A stretch of DNA of 34,224 nt, from assembly GCA_028277105.1 (NCBI GenBank), contig JANQHO010000016.1, positions 1 through 34,224 on the forward strand. Direction: 5' to 3'. The notes under the pieces are model-generated. The model did not search any database, was not told where the DNA came from, and saw only the letters and a list, made by a program, of their open reading frames with translations. Positions 16,791-25,718 of the stretch are shown piece by piece; within the stretch, counting starts at the first letter, position 1, and each line of letters begins with the position of its first letter. The position numbers and the translations under genes were made by a program. Origin of the DNA: Owenweeksia sp. (GTDB lineage Bacteria > Bacteroidota > Bacteroidia > Flavobacteriales > Schleiferiaceae).

Positions 16791-18038
16791 ATGAAAGTTT
16801 TCAAATTTGGAGGGGCATCTATCAAGGATGCAGACAGTGTTAGAAATGTAGCCAATGTACTGAATCATTTTCCCGGGGAAGAGATACTGATAGTAGTTTC
16901 GGCCATGGGCAAAACCACTAATGCATTGGAAAAAATAGTAGAATCGTTCTGTAAAAGAAAAGAAGTTACAGAATTACTCAAGCCCATCAGGGAAATGCAT
17001 TTTGAGATCATCAATGAGCTTTTCTCGGCTGACGAACACCGGGTGCATAATGATGTGGAGATACTTTTTACCCAATTGGAGATCATCTGCCAGGGTAAAC
17101 CAGAGGGTAACTTTAACCAGGTGTACGACCAGATCGTATCTTATGGTGAGCTGATCTCTACCAAAATTGTATCCAGTTACCTCAATAGCTCCGGTTACCA
17201 GAATAAATGGCTGGATGCCCGCAGGCTTATCCGCACCGATCAGAATTACCGTTTTGCCCGTATCCAATGGCAGTTTACCATGCGTATGGTTACAGAAACC
17301 ATTCAGAAAGGCAACCGCTACGTGGTACAGGGTTTTATCGGTTCGGATGACGATCTCAATCCCACAACCCTGGGTCGTGAAGGTTCCGACTATACTGCTT
17401 CGGTTCTGGCCTATGTGCTCGATGCCAAAGAGGTGGTCATCTGGAAAGATGTACCCGGTGTGTTAAATGGCGATCCCAAAACTTTTGATAATACCCAATT
17501 GCTGGAGGAGATCAGTTACCGGGAAGCGATAGAACTGGCTTATTACGGAGCTTCTGTTATTCATCCTAAAACTATTCAGCCTCTGCAGGAGAAGAAAATT
17601 CCGTTAAGGGTGAAATCATTTATAAACCCAGAGGGTAAGGGAAGCATCATTGGCAAAGGCAAACCGCTCAAGCCTCTGCTGCCTTGCTATATTAAGAAAG
17701 ACAACCAGGTTCTGATCACTATCGCCACCCGCGATCTGGCTTTTATAGTGGAAGACCACCTGAGTATGATATACAAGATATTTCACCAGTTTGGAGTAAG
17801 GGTTAACATGTCGCAAAACAGTGCTATAAGTACTTCTTTTTGCCTTAATAACGATCGCATTATAACTCCACGCTTGTTAGAGGAACTCCAAAAAGAGTTT
17901 GATGTAACTTTTAACGAAGGTGTGTGCCTCTATACCGTTAAGCATTACGATGAAGCTTCGCGCAAAAGGGTAAGTAAAGACCGTGAAATAATACTGGAAC
18001 AGGTAACCCGCGATACTTATCAGGTAGTAACCGCTTAG
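16791..18038 (+). CDS. lysC: Aspartate kinase, monofunctional
   Basis: 415 residues. It phosphorylates aspartate, the entry step to lysine/DAP, threonine and methionine. The N-terminal nucleotide/substrate motif is KFGGASIKD (4-12). LGREGSDYTASVLA near 198-211 and VWKDVPGVLNGDP near 221-234 are the classical kinase signatures, and YYGASVIHPKTIQPL follows. The C-terminal about 115 residues form ACT-type regulatory sequence (VRVNMSQNSAISTSF), implying feedback control, probably by lysine or threonine. No fused homoserine dehydrogenase. The gene stands alone or with the acyltransferase 36 nt downstream. Confidence 0.95.
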   Translation: MKVFKFGGASIKDADSVRNVANVLNHFPGEEILIVVSAMGKTTNALEKIVESFCKRKEVTELLKPIREMHFEIINELFSADEHRVHNDVEILFTQLEIICQGKPEGNFNQVYDQIVSYGELISTKIVSSYLNSSGYQNKWLDARRLIRTDQNYRFARIQWQFTMRMVTETIQKGNRYVVQGFIGSDDDLNPTTLGREGSDYTASVLAYVLDAKEVVIWKDVPGVLNGDPKTFDNTQLLEEISYREAIELAYYGASVIHPKTIQPLQEKKIPLRVKSFINPEGKGSIIGKGKPLKPLLPCYIKKDNQVLITIATRDLAFIVEDHLSMIYKIFHQFGVRVNMSQNSAISTSFCLNNDRIITPRLLEELQKEFDVTFNEGVCLYTVKHYDEASRKRVSKDREIILEQVTRDTYQVVTA

Positions 18039-18074
18039 GCTTAATTTTAATTAGTTTTACAGAAAGATGCTGCT

Positions 18075-19808
18075 TTGGGCCTGGTAGATAAAAAAGACGT
18101 TGCCAAAGTCGTAAAACTGGATAAACTCGGGTTGAGCGCCCTGGCCAAACCCATTATGGATATATTGCGGATCTCCAGCATTAACCAGGTTTATAACAAG
18201 TTTGAAGAACTGCACGGCATGGAATTTATCGATGCCGTACTCAAGGAATTCCAGGTAGAGTTTGATTACTATGAAGAAGAACTAAGGCGTATTCCCAAAG
18301 AAGGGCCTTTTATTACGGTTTCCAACCATCCTCTGGGCGGTATTGACGGTATCATTCTCATTAAGCTGATCAGCCAGGTGCGGCCTGATTATAAAGTAAT
18401 GGCTAATTTCCTGCTGCAAAAGGTAGAACCGCTCAAAGATTATTTTATGCCGGTAAACCCTTTTGACAATAAGGCTGTAAAATCCAGCTTTACTGGTATT
18501 AAAGAAAGCATGGAACACCTCCGGCAAGGCAATGCCCTGGGCATCTTTCCAGCCGGGGAGGTGAGCACTTACAAATTCGAAGAGGGGAAGATCAGTGATA
18601 AACCCTGGGAGGAAGGGGCCTTGAAGATGATCAAAAAAATGGAAGTGCCCGTAATCCCTGTGTATTTCCAGGCCCGTAACAGTGCTTTTTTCTACCTGCT
18701 ATCCATGATGCATCCTTCTTTGCGAACGGCTAAACTGCCATCAGAGTTGTTGCTGCAAAAAAGAAAATCCATCCGCATCCGTATCGGAAGACCCATACCG
18801 GTAAAAGAACAGCGGGGTTATGAGACCCTGGAACATTACGGGGAGTTTTTAAGGCAACGCACTTATCTGTTGAGCCAGGCTTTATCGCCCTCTAAGAAAC
18901 TTTTTCCCCTGAAGCGCCCGGAAAAGCCTCAACCCATTATAAAAGCGGTAAGCCTGGAACTGCTGCAAAAGGAAATAGAGCAGTTTAAAAAAGGCCGTCA
19001 ATTTCTATTCAGCCAGAAGAACTACGATCTGTTTATTGTAAAAGCCGAAGAAGCTCCTGATTTTTTAAAAGAAATAGGGCGTTTACGGGAGATCACTTTC
19101 CGGGAGGTAGGAGAGGGGACTAACCTTCCGCTAGATCTGGATGAATTTGACTACCACTATAAACACCTGATCTTATGGGATAAAGAAACCCAACAGATTG
19201 CTGGTGCTTACCGTCTGGGGATAGGCACGGAGATCTATCGCAAATTCGGGATCAAGGGCTTTTATGTGAGTACACTTTTTAAAATTGATAAAGAAGTGCA
19301 CTACCTTTTTGAAAAATCCCTAGAGATGGGCAGGGCCTTTATTATAAGAGAACAACAACAAAAACCGTTGCCCCTTTTCCTCTTGTGGAAGGGGATAGTA
19401 CAAGTGTTGTTGCGCCATCGGCAACTACAGTACATTACTGGTTGTGCCAGCATCAGTAACAAATTTTCCCGCTTCAGTAAATCACTGATGGTAGAATACC
19501 TTACGAAACAGTACGGTGATAAAGAAATGGCTATCCATGTGAAACCGCGTAAACCTTTTAAGGTGAAGCTTAAAGAAGAACACAAGGAACAGGTCTTTGA
19601 GAGCAGTAAAGACGATCTCAATAAGTTTGATCGCCTGATAGAAGAACTGGAGCCGGGAGATATGCGCTTCCCTATCCTCATCAAAAAATACCTGAAGCAA
19701 AACGCGAGAATAGTTTGCTTCAACGTAGACCCGCTTTTCAATAATTCCCTAGACGGCTTTATGTACATCGATATCAAAGACCTGCCGGAGGGCACGCTGG
19801 ATTCTTAG
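18075..19808 (+). CDS. olsF: Bifunctional acyltransferase, OlsF-like (ornithine lipid synthesis)
   Basis: 577 residues with two acyltransferase halves. The N-terminal half is PlsC-like: SNHPLGGIDG (83-92, an H-x5-D form), then GIFPAGEVS and PVIPVYFQARN. The C-terminal half from about 300 is an OlsB/GNAT-like N-acyltransferase with LREITFREVGEGT and HLILWDKETQQIAGAYRLG. OlsF enzymes make ornithine or glycine lipids from an amino acid and two acyl groups; the substrate here is not visible. The start is chosen as TTG at 18075: the frame has no ATG before 18156, and the intervening VDKKDVAKVVKLDKLG segment looks like genuine protein. It is 36 nt after lysC. Confidence 0.82.
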   Translation: MGLVDKKDVAKVVKLDKLGLSALAKPIMDILRISSINQVYNKFEELHGMEFIDAVLKEFQVEFDYYEEELRRIPKEGPFITVSNHPLGGIDGIILIKLISQVRPDYKVMANFLLQKVEPLKDYFMPVNPFDNKAVKSSFTGIKESMEHLRQGNALGIFPAGEVSTYKFEEGKISDKPWEEGALKMIKKMEVPVIPVYFQARNSAFFYLLSMMHPSLRTAKLPSELLLQKRKSIRIRIGRPIPVKEQRGYETLEHYGEFLRQRTYLLSQALSPSKKLFPLKRPEKPQPIIKAVSLELLQKEIEQFKKGRQFLFSQKNYDLFIVKAEEAPDFLKEIGRLREITFREVGEGTNLPLDLDEFDYHYKHLILWDKETQQIAGAYRLGIGTEIYRKFGIKGFYVSTLFKIDKEVHYLFEKSLEMGRAFIIREQQQKPLPLFLLWKGIVQVLLRHRQLQYITGCASISNKFSRFSKSLMVEYLTKQYGDKEMAIHVKPRKPFKVKLKEEHKEQVFESSKDDLNKFDRLIEELEPGDMRFPILIKKYLKQNARIVCFNVDPLFNNSLDGFMYIDIKDLPEGTLDS

Positions 19809-19824
19809 CTTGTTGAATTAATTA

Positions 19825-19859
19825 TTAATTGTGAATTGTTAATTGTTAATTGTTAATTT
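19825..19859. repeat. Five tandem heptamers TTAATTG
   Basis: TTAATTG, TGAATTG, TTAATTG, TTAATTG and TTAATTT run head to tail in the gap between the convergent olsF-like gene and the next gene. Such simple repeats between genes are frequent in Bacteroidota and prone to slippage. No terminator hairpin is evident here. Confidence 0.8.
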
Positions 19860-19901
19860 TTGATTTGGTAGCACGATCTTCAAACCGCCAAGTCTTAGGC
19901 T

Positions 19902-20372
19902 TCACTTTTCCTTCCCACCCGGAAAAAATAACTCGGTGCTGCTGTAGGTATCTCCATAGGTAGCGGCTGCATAATACACCTGCTGGATGGCGTCTACCAA
20001 CTGGTTTTCGTTGAGTTGTTTCAAGGGATGGACAAAAATAGACCAGAGAAAGCCATTGGAGAGGGCGTATTTTACATCCAGGGCTGTGTGAAAGTTAGCT
20101 TCCAGGCATTTTTGCATATCCTGTTTGCTCAGTTTTTCTTCCTCTGTTATAGGCATAATAACACGCATACGGTTGTTGTTTTCATCGGTAATGATAAACA
20201 TCAGGCCCTGGCGGAATTTAAATTGCCAGGTGTTGTTTTCCCGCATTACGCTGTCGGCTACGGTGCGCACGATCTTGTCCAGTTTTTTATTGTTCATTTT
20301 CTGGGCCTGTGCTCCGGCTGCAAATACCAATAAAAGTATAGTGCTATACAAAAGGTTTAGGGAGGTCTTCAT
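19902..20372 (-). CDS. Secreted hypothetical protein
   Basis: 156 residues with a Sec signal peptide (MKTSLNLLYSTILLLVFAAGAQAQ, cleavage after AQA). The mature part is about 130 residues, mixed alpha/beta, with RVIMPITEEEKLSKQDMQKCLEANFH and a single Cys. I do not recognise a family. It lies in a run of three small minus-strand exported proteins, separated by 69 and 39 nt gaps, so each could have its own promoter. Confidence 0.75.
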   Translation of the reverse strand: MKTSLNLLYSTILLLVFAAGAQAQKMNNKKLDKIVRTVADSVMRENNTWQFKFRQGLMFIITDENNNRMRVIMPITEEEKLSKQDMQKCLEANFHTALDVKYALSNGFLWSIFVHPLKQLNENQLVDAIQQVYYAAATYGDTYSSTELFFPGGKEK

Positions 20373-20441
20373 CTTTATGTTTGTTCAAAGTCTGTGATTA
20401 ATAGAAGGCCGTTTTGCATCTTTCATCTGCTTAAAAGATTT

Positions 20442-20903
20442 CTAGTATTCTTTCTTAAAAGCAAATTCCTGGCGGGCAGGCTGGCCGTCTTTATTGCCTT
20501 CGGTTACTGCTAGTAAAGAACCATCGGTTTTTTGAGTGTAAGTAATAGTTTGAGGAAAATCGTGTTCCTGGTTTTCAAATACCCATTGATTGTTTTTGGC
20601 GGAAACGAGGGTAAACAAAACAGGAGGCTTACCTCCTGGAGAAGCTATATAACACCAGTAACCTGCTATTTTTTGTATTCGTAACTTTTCCTGGAATAGA
20701 GTGTCGCCCGCTTTTACAAAAGAGCCGAGACCCATGAGGGTATTATGGTCTGTTTCTTCCCACTGTTCGTAAAAAATACCTTGTTCCGTTTCGCCTTTCC
20801 ATTGCCCCAAAAGCCAATCGAATTGATTGAGCTCTTTTTCATTTTGGGCCAATGCCCCAAAGTTTAATCCCATGAGCAATGCCAACAGAAAAAGCTTCTT
20901 CAT
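20442..20903 (-). CDS. Secreted DUF6265-family protein
   Basis: 153 residues with a signal peptide (MKKLFLLALLMGLNFGALAQ). The mature domain opens with FDWLLGQWKGETEQGIFYEQW and contains LMGLGSF and ENQEHDFPQTITY, the recognisable features of DUF6265, a lipocalin-like beta-barrel family common in Bacteroidota. A periplasmic ligand-binding role is possible; the biochemical function is not known. Full length, with no missing segments seen. Confidence 0.82.
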   Translation of the reverse strand: MKKLFLLALLMGLNFGALAQNEKELNQFDWLLGQWKGETEQGIFYEQWEETDHNTLMGLGSFVKAGDTLFQEKLRIQKIAGYWCYIASPGGKPPVLFTLVSAKNNQWVFENQEHDFPQTITYTQKTDGSLLAVTEGNKDGQPARQEFAFKKEY

Positions 20904-20942
20904 AAGAGTTTAGCTGATAGTTTAGAAGCAAGTATAAATAAT

Positions 20943-21536
20943 TTATTTAGATGTTTGAAAATCAGGCTTCTTTTTAAAGAACTTAAAAGTTTTTTTCGTT
21001 TTGATCCGGTCTTTCTTATCCCTGTATATGATCAGAACTTCTTGTAGATTGGAATTTTGATATTCTTTAATGCTTATTACCTTGCCTTTAAGGTAAGTTT
21101 CCCAGCTGTAATCAATGTCAAAATATACCGAATCACCCAATGCTACCGGGGCTTCGATGTTTGTTTCCGAACTTTTAAAGGTTTTAGGGCCTTTACCCTT
21201 GTCTTTGAGAATATCAGCAGTGACAAATACCTCCGTTCTATGAACTAAGAAAAAGATAAAGGTTTCCTTAAAATCAACCGTAAGGTTAGAGAAGTACTCC
21301 CCTTCTTTAAGGTGGGTAGTTTGATAAAGGTTTTCTTTAGCGCGTCTGATCAGGCCGTTTTTTGAGTAGCCACCAAAGCCAAATACGCGGTTCGTTTTAG
21401 CATAACCAATAGCCGTTTGCTGCAAACTGTAGTCGGGACTTACTAAAGGGCCGGAGGAAATATTCCCGTGATGGAAGGAAACGCAGGATGATGTTAGGAT
21501 GATAATAACGGATAAGGGGAAGATAATTCTTTTCAT
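20943..21536 (-). CDS. Hypothetical lipoprotein
   Basis: 197 residues from the ATG at 21536. An ATG 16 codons earlier (21584) gives a polar extension before the signal sequence and is rejected. MKRIIFPLSVIIILTSSC is a clean lipoprotein signal with Cys at residue 18. The mature part has a predicted beta-rich segment (YSWETYLKGKVISIKEYQ) and a Lys-rich C-terminus (RIKTKKTFKFFKKKPDF). Family not recognised. Divergent from the multiheme cytochrome gene. Confidence 0.75.
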   Translation of the reverse strand: MKRIIFPLSVIIILTSSCVSFHHGNISSGPLVSPDYSLQQTAIGYAKTNRVFGFGGYSKNGLIRRAKENLYQTTHLKEGEYFSNLTVDFKETFIFFLVHRTEVFVTADILKDKGKGPKTFKSSETNIEAPVALGDSVYFDIDYSWETYLKGKVISIKEYQNSNLQEVLIIYRDKKDRIKTKKTFKFFKKKPDFQTSK

Positions 21537-21659
21537 AAAGCTTAATTTATTTGTTTGGAGGGTTTTATTAAAGGTAACCGGCAATTATTGAACCAACTAT
21601 TTAACGGGGGTTTCAATAAATATGTTTAACTTTCAACTACCAATTTAAACCAAACCGTC

Positions 21660-24335
21660 ATGTCATATCCTAAAACTCTGCTCGTTCTGGGCGTGTTATT
21701 CTTGTTGGGGTTTTCCCTGTATAAAGTAGATGAAATAGTTACCAATGATCTGGGTTCGCCCTCGCCCTTACCTCTGCCCAGTACCCTGCCGCTGGATGAA
21801 TACGAAGAACAATTATACGCCTTCCTGGAAAAGCGGGAATACGCTACCCTGGGCTGGAAACACGACAAAGGTATCCGCAATACCGGTCCTTTTATAGATG
21901 ATAAATCTTACGGAGTACATCCTGCCGTTATGATCTACTATTCACCGGAGGTGATCAAATGGTTAAAAGAGGGCAGGGATGGAGCCATACCGGACGGAGC
22001 AATGATCGTAAAGGTGATGTATGCAGCTCCGGCCCAGCGCTACGATAAGCTCAATATGAAGCAAATAGCTGAAATTGAGAAAGACCCTCATTCCCGTTAT
22101 TTTGATGGCTGGACGGTAATGGTGAAAGACCAAAAGGGTTCTAAGGACGGCTGGTTCTGGAGTTATTATGCTCACGGCCAAAGTTTGGATCACCTCAGTA
22201 AATATCCTTTTGACTATCCCAACTCTGGTTTTGGTAACTATTGTGTGCGTTGCCATGCTTCAGCCGAGAAAGAGTTTACTTTCAGTAGCCTCAGCAATAT
22301 TGAAGGAGAGCCGGGCTATCCTATTACTTACTATGTAGATGAGTCCTGGCGGGATGACCCCCTGGGCATGGAGTATGAAAACGAACACGAAAAACTGGCC
22401 AAGGGACTGATAGAAATGCTGCCATTATCGAAAAAAGAGAAATCAAAAAGCAGTAAAAAGGCCTATGTTAACAATCTTTTTCTCAAGACATTCAATGAAC
22501 TCAAGGAAGTACCTTTTAATAAGGTCAAGCGCTTTCCGCCCGTTACTTATGATCACGTAGTTTCAGGCCCGGATGGCCCGGGGCAGTTTTTAACTTCCGA
22601 TCAGTGCCTTTCCTGCCATGACGGACAAACCGGGAATTTTCTGCCCAATATGATAGTAACACCCCATGATTCCGCCATTAATGTCTCGCCTTTTGGTGAA
22701 TGGCGCTGGTCTATGATGGGGCTGGCGGGGCGTGATCCCATCTTTTATGCTCAACTGGAAAGCGAGAAAAGCATTCATAACCAAAATGGCCTGCCCGATA
22801 CCATACAAGACCTGTGCTTTAGTTGTCACGGAGTTATGGGTCAACGGCAATTCCACATTGATCACGGCACAGGCTTGTTCAAAGAGGAAATGGTGTACCA
22901 GCAAAACCTCAATAAGCCCGGTCATATTTACGGCTCATTGGCCCGGGACGGTATTTCCTGTATGAGCTGCCACCAGATCATCAATGATGGTAAATCGCTG
23001 AAAGAGATTGAAACCGGAAGGTTTGTGATCTCTAAGCCTGGCGAAGTACACGGGCCTTTTGAAAACCCACCGGAACATGCCATGGATGAAGCCCTGGGGA
23101 TTATTCCCAAACACAGTAATTACGTAAAGTCTTCCCGCCTTTGCGGAAGCTGTCATACCATCAACCTGCCGGTATTCGATGCCGAAGGTAAAAAGGTGGG
23201 TATGCACTACGAGCAGGCCACTTACCTGGAATGGCTCAACAGTTCCTTCCAGGACGAATACCAGCCTCATGGCTCCCAGGTAAAAGCTTGTCAGGATTGC
23301 CATATGCCAGCACAGTATCCTTTTGGAGAAGGAGATTCCCTGGCCTTTAAGATCGCCAATATCCAGGATCAGGATTATCCTGAAGCCGATCATCTGGCTG
23401 CTGCAGAAGATATTTACCTGGAGAGGCGTAAGGGCTACCACAGGCACACTTTGTTGGGTATCAATATTTACGGGCTGGAAATGTTCCGCCAGTTCAGCGA
23501 TGTGCTGGGCGTACGGCAAAAAGACTATATGACCGGGACCTATGGCTTGCCCAATGCGATCAATAATTCCAACCGTTTGGCCAAGCAACACAGCGTAAAG
23601 CTGACCATTCCTGAAGTGAAATACGAAAACGGCAAACTCAATACTACCGTACGCCTGCAAAACCTGGTAGGCCACCGTTTCCCCTCCGGTGTGGGTTTCC
23701 GCAGGGCCTTCATCGAATTTGCGGTGATCAGTGCCAAGGGCGATACCCTTTGGGCTTCGGGACGGAGCAATGGCGTGGGGGTTATCACCGATCAAAACGG
23801 CAAGCCGCTACCTTCTGAATTCCTGGAGCGCAACAAACAGGGAGTACAGCAATATGAACCACATTATCAGATCATCACCCGGCAGGACCAGGTGCAGATC
23901 TACCAGGAGTTGACCAAGAATCCAGAAGGAGATTTTACTACCAGTTTTGTTGCTATTGCTGAGGTAGTAAAAGACAACCGCCTCTTGCCCCAGGGCTGGA
24001 CCAAAGCAGGCCCTCCCGGCTTTGATCCCGATTTTGCCGAAGCTACCATGCCACACGGGCAAGCTTTGAAAGATGAGCTTTACATGAGCGGGCAGGGACA
24101 GGACAAGATCATTTACCAGGTAGAGATTGCTGAGTCGGCTGTAAAAGGAGGCAGAGTGGTTGCGACCCTTTACTACCAGTCTATCCCACCCTTTTACCTG
24201 CAACAGCGTTTTGAAACAGCCGAAGGGCCCAATGCCAAACGTCTGCATTATCTCAGTAGCCATTTGCAAACCGAGGGTACTCCGGTGGAAGGATGGAAAC
24301 TGAGTACCGGCAGGGCTGCGCGAAAAATTCCGTAG
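21660..24335 (+). CDS. Six-heme cytochrome c with P460-like N-terminal region
   Basis: 891 residues. An N-terminal signal anchor (KTLLVLGVLFLLGFSLYKV) exports it. Residues about 40-200 resemble the cytochrome P460 family (GAMIVKVMYAAP, DGWTVMVKDQKGSKDGWFW) and end in the first heme site. CxxCH motifs begin at C195, C316, C386, C434, C495 and C544, so six covalent hemes are expected. His-rich stretches (FHIDHG, HGPFENPPEH) could give distal ligands. A beta-rich C-terminal domain starts near 650 (NLVGHRFPSGVGFRRAFIEF). Such proteins move electrons in the periplasm. The electron donor and acceptor, and whether it oxidises small N compounds like true P460, cannot be told. Confidence 0.88.
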   Translation: MSYPKTLLVLGVLFLLGFSLYKVDEIVTNDLGSPSPLPLPSTLPLDEYEEQLYAFLEKREYATLGWKHDKGIRNTGPFIDDKSYGVHPAVMIYYSPEVIKWLKEGRDGAIPDGAMIVKVMYAAPAQRYDKLNMKQIAEIEKDPHSRYFDGWTVMVKDQKGSKDGWFWSYYAHGQSLDHLSKYPFDYPNSGFGNYCVRCHASAEKEFTFSSLSNIEGEPGYPITYYVDESWRDDPLGMEYENEHEKLAKGLIEMLPLSKKEKSKSSKKAYVNNLFLKTFNELKEVPFNKVKRFPPVTYDHVVSGPDGPGQFLTSDQCLSCHDGQTGNFLPNMIVTPHDSAINVSPFGEWRWSMMGLAGRDPIFYAQLESEKSIHNQNGLPDTIQDLCFSCHGVMGQRQFHIDHGTGLFKEEMVYQQNLNKPGHIYGSLARDGISCMSCHQIINDGKSLKEIETGRFVISKPGEVHGPFENPPEHAMDEALGIIPKHSNYVKSSRLCGSCHTINLPVFDAEGKKVGMHYEQATYLEWLNSSFQDEYQPHGSQVKACQDCHMPAQYPFGEGDSLAFKIANIQDQDYPEADHLAAAEDIYLERRKGYHRHTLLGINIYGLEMFRQFSDVLGVRQKDYMTGTYGLPNAINNSNRLAKQHSVKLTIPEVKYENGKLNTTVRLQNLVGHRFPSGVGFRRAFIEFAVISAKGDTLWASGRSNGVGVITDQNGKPLPSEFLERNKQGVQQYEPHYQIITRQDQVQIYQELTKNPEGDFTTSFVAIAEVVKDNRLLPQGWTKAGPPGFDPDFAEATMPHGQALKDELYMSGQGQDKIIYQVEIAESAVKGGRVVATLYYQSIPPFYLQQRFETAEGPNAKRLHYLSSHLQTEGTPVEGWKLSTGRAARKIP

Positions 24336-24355
24336 GACAGGTAAGGGAATAGAGC

Positions 24356-24363
24356 TATTTTTG
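24356..24363 (+). promoter_or_regulatory. Bacteroidota -7 promoter element before the DUF6992-like gene
   Basis: TATTTTTG matches TAnnTTTG, 13 nt before the ATG at 24377. This suggests the small membrane protein is not only read through from the cytochrome gene. Confidence 0.4.
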
Positions 24364-24376
24364 CCGCGGGGTAAAA

Positions 24377-24814
24377 ATGAGCTTAGGCGAACACATATTC
24401 AACCAGGCCAGTAACCACATTGACCGTCTGTGGGTGTTCATTACAGCTAGCGTTATACTGGCTGTTCTTATAGTATTCTACCGCAAGAAAACGGGCCAAT
24501 GGTTTGCCTTAATGACAATTGTATGGGCTTTGATCAACAGTGGGGTTACCTGGTGGCTACAGGGTCATATTCACATTCCAACTCCGGCTAAGGAAAAGTG
24601 GACGTATGCTCACGTTAAGGAAATGATGATCCTGAACCTGGTACTAGATGTTGTTTACCTTCTCAGTGCCTGGTATTTAATAAAACGCAGCAGGTCATCA
24701 GAAGAACACCAGCTTATGCTTCACCATTTTGGCCGGGCGGTATATGTGCAAGGAGCAGGGTTGTTGCTATTGGACGGATGGTTTTTGACTGGCTTACAGG
24801 TTTACACATTGTAA
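24377..24814 (+). CDS. Four-helix membrane protein, DUF6992-like
   Basis: 145 residues with four hydrophobic helices: about 17-34, 41-60, 80-98 and 117-138. Conserved-looking features are ALINSGVTWWLQGH in helix 2, the polar HVKEMMILNLVLDVVYLL leading into helix 3, and HHFGRAVYVQGAGLLLLDG in helix 4. This matches my memory of the DUF6992 family of uncharacterised Bacteroidota membrane proteins. It starts 41 nt after the cytochrome gene on the same strand, so co-expression is possible, but it has its own promoter-like element. Confidence 0.75.
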   Translation: MSLGEHIFNQASNHIDRLWVFITASVILAVLIVFYRKKTGQWFALMTIVWALINSGVTWWLQGHIHIPTPAKEKWTYAHVKEMMILNLVLDVVYLLSAWYLIKRSRSSEEHQLMLHHFGRAVYVQGAGLLLLDGWFLTGLQVYTL

Positions 24815-24831
24815 TAATAAACTATCCGCTT

Positions 24832-24846
24832 GCAACAAACTGTTGC
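24832..24846 (+). terminator. Small hairpin after the DUF6992-like gene
   Basis: GCAACA-AAC-TGTTGC, six paired bases with a 3-nt loop and flanking CCG/CGG, 17 nt past the stop codon. There is only a weak T-rich tail, so terminator function is uncertain. The rest of 24815-24935 shows nothing notable. Confidence 0.3.
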
Positions 24847-24935
24847 GGTTTGCCTTTCTGATTTATTTGTATCAATACTTTATACTGAAGGGTTTAGTGT
24901 TACCGAGAGTGAAATGAGAACACAACTTCTTTAGC

Positions 24936-25529
24936 TTATTTAAGCTGGCCAGCTTGTATAGCTTTATAATTGTTAATTGTAAAAGCCATTGACTTAAGCT
25001 TTATTACATTTTCGGAAGTAGAGATATCAGTTTCCATTTTAAGCCAGCCATATCTCACAAATTGACCAGATGTAAATTTCAATCCAATGTATTCATCATT
25101 ATCAAACCAGTCCCATATCCCGGAATCGAGATAGAAATCATTGCTTGTATTGTAACGGACTCTGATATCCAAACCATTTTTTTCTTTTCCAATCCAGGTT
25201 AAATCATCATTAATAGTTTCCTTTTCCATAATGCAATCATAGTGTGTTTCATTGGTAAGGCTTTTGCCCAGGGAAAAGAAAAAATGACTGTTTACAGATC
25301 TAACATTCAGGTACTCGTCAGTTGCTCCATAGTTCCCTGTAGTTTGTCTTAGTGAAAATTGCAGGTCATTAGTGCCGTCTGAATCCAGGTCAATTGTTAA
25401 TGTATCTGTTACATTTATATTAGGTTCCCAGAATTTATAACCTATAACAGGCCTGTCTTCTTCTTTTTCACAAGATATAATAGCAATAACCACAAATAGT
25501 ATCAATACCGTTTTGATAGAATTAATCAT
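24936..25529 (-). CDS. Hypothetical lipoprotein
   Basis: 197 residues from ATG at 25529 (an ATG four codons earlier at 25541 is also possible). The signal MINSIKTVLILFVVIAIISC has its lipidated Cys near residue 20, followed by a charged EKEEDRP linker. The mature region is beta-rich, with DTLTIDLDSDGTNDLQFSL, a Ca-binding-like DxDxDG stretch often seen in Bacteroidota secreted proteins, and GLKFTSGQFVRYGWLKMET. Family not assigned; probably surface or periplasmic. It is AT-rich relative to neighbouring housekeeping genes. 25530-25718 has no gene I can support. Confidence 0.75.
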   Translation of the reverse strand: MINSIKTVLILFVVIAIISCEKEEDRPVIGYKFWEPNINVTDTLTIDLDSDGTNDLQFSLRQTTGNYGATDEYLNVRSVNSHFFFSLGKSLTNETHYDCIMEKETINDDLTWIGKEKNGLDIRVRYNTSNDFYLDSGIWDWFDNDEYIGLKFTSGQFVRYGWLKMETDISTSENVIKLKSMAFTINNYKAIQAGQLK

Positions 25530-25718
25530 ATCACAAGCCATTTACTTATATAACGAAAACTAAATATTGGTGGTTTGGTATTCTTTCTTTTTTATGTTAT
25601 TACCAATCAATAGTTCACTGGTTACTAATCAAACTAAAAAAGCAGATTGCTTAAAAGTAACACTTTCGTCTGTTTGGTAAATAATGTATACAAAGGAAGG
25701 TCTCTGACAATAAATAAC

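Noticed and set aside
22935..23795. 286-codon minus-strand frame inside the multiheme cytochrome gene
   Set aside because: Antisense shadow of a gene with six intact CxxCH motifs; no start context or domain of its own.
25530..25718. Partial inverted repeat around ACCAATCAATAGTTCACTGGT
   Set aside because: Only five to six paired bases with a long loop in AT-rich DNA; not above chance.
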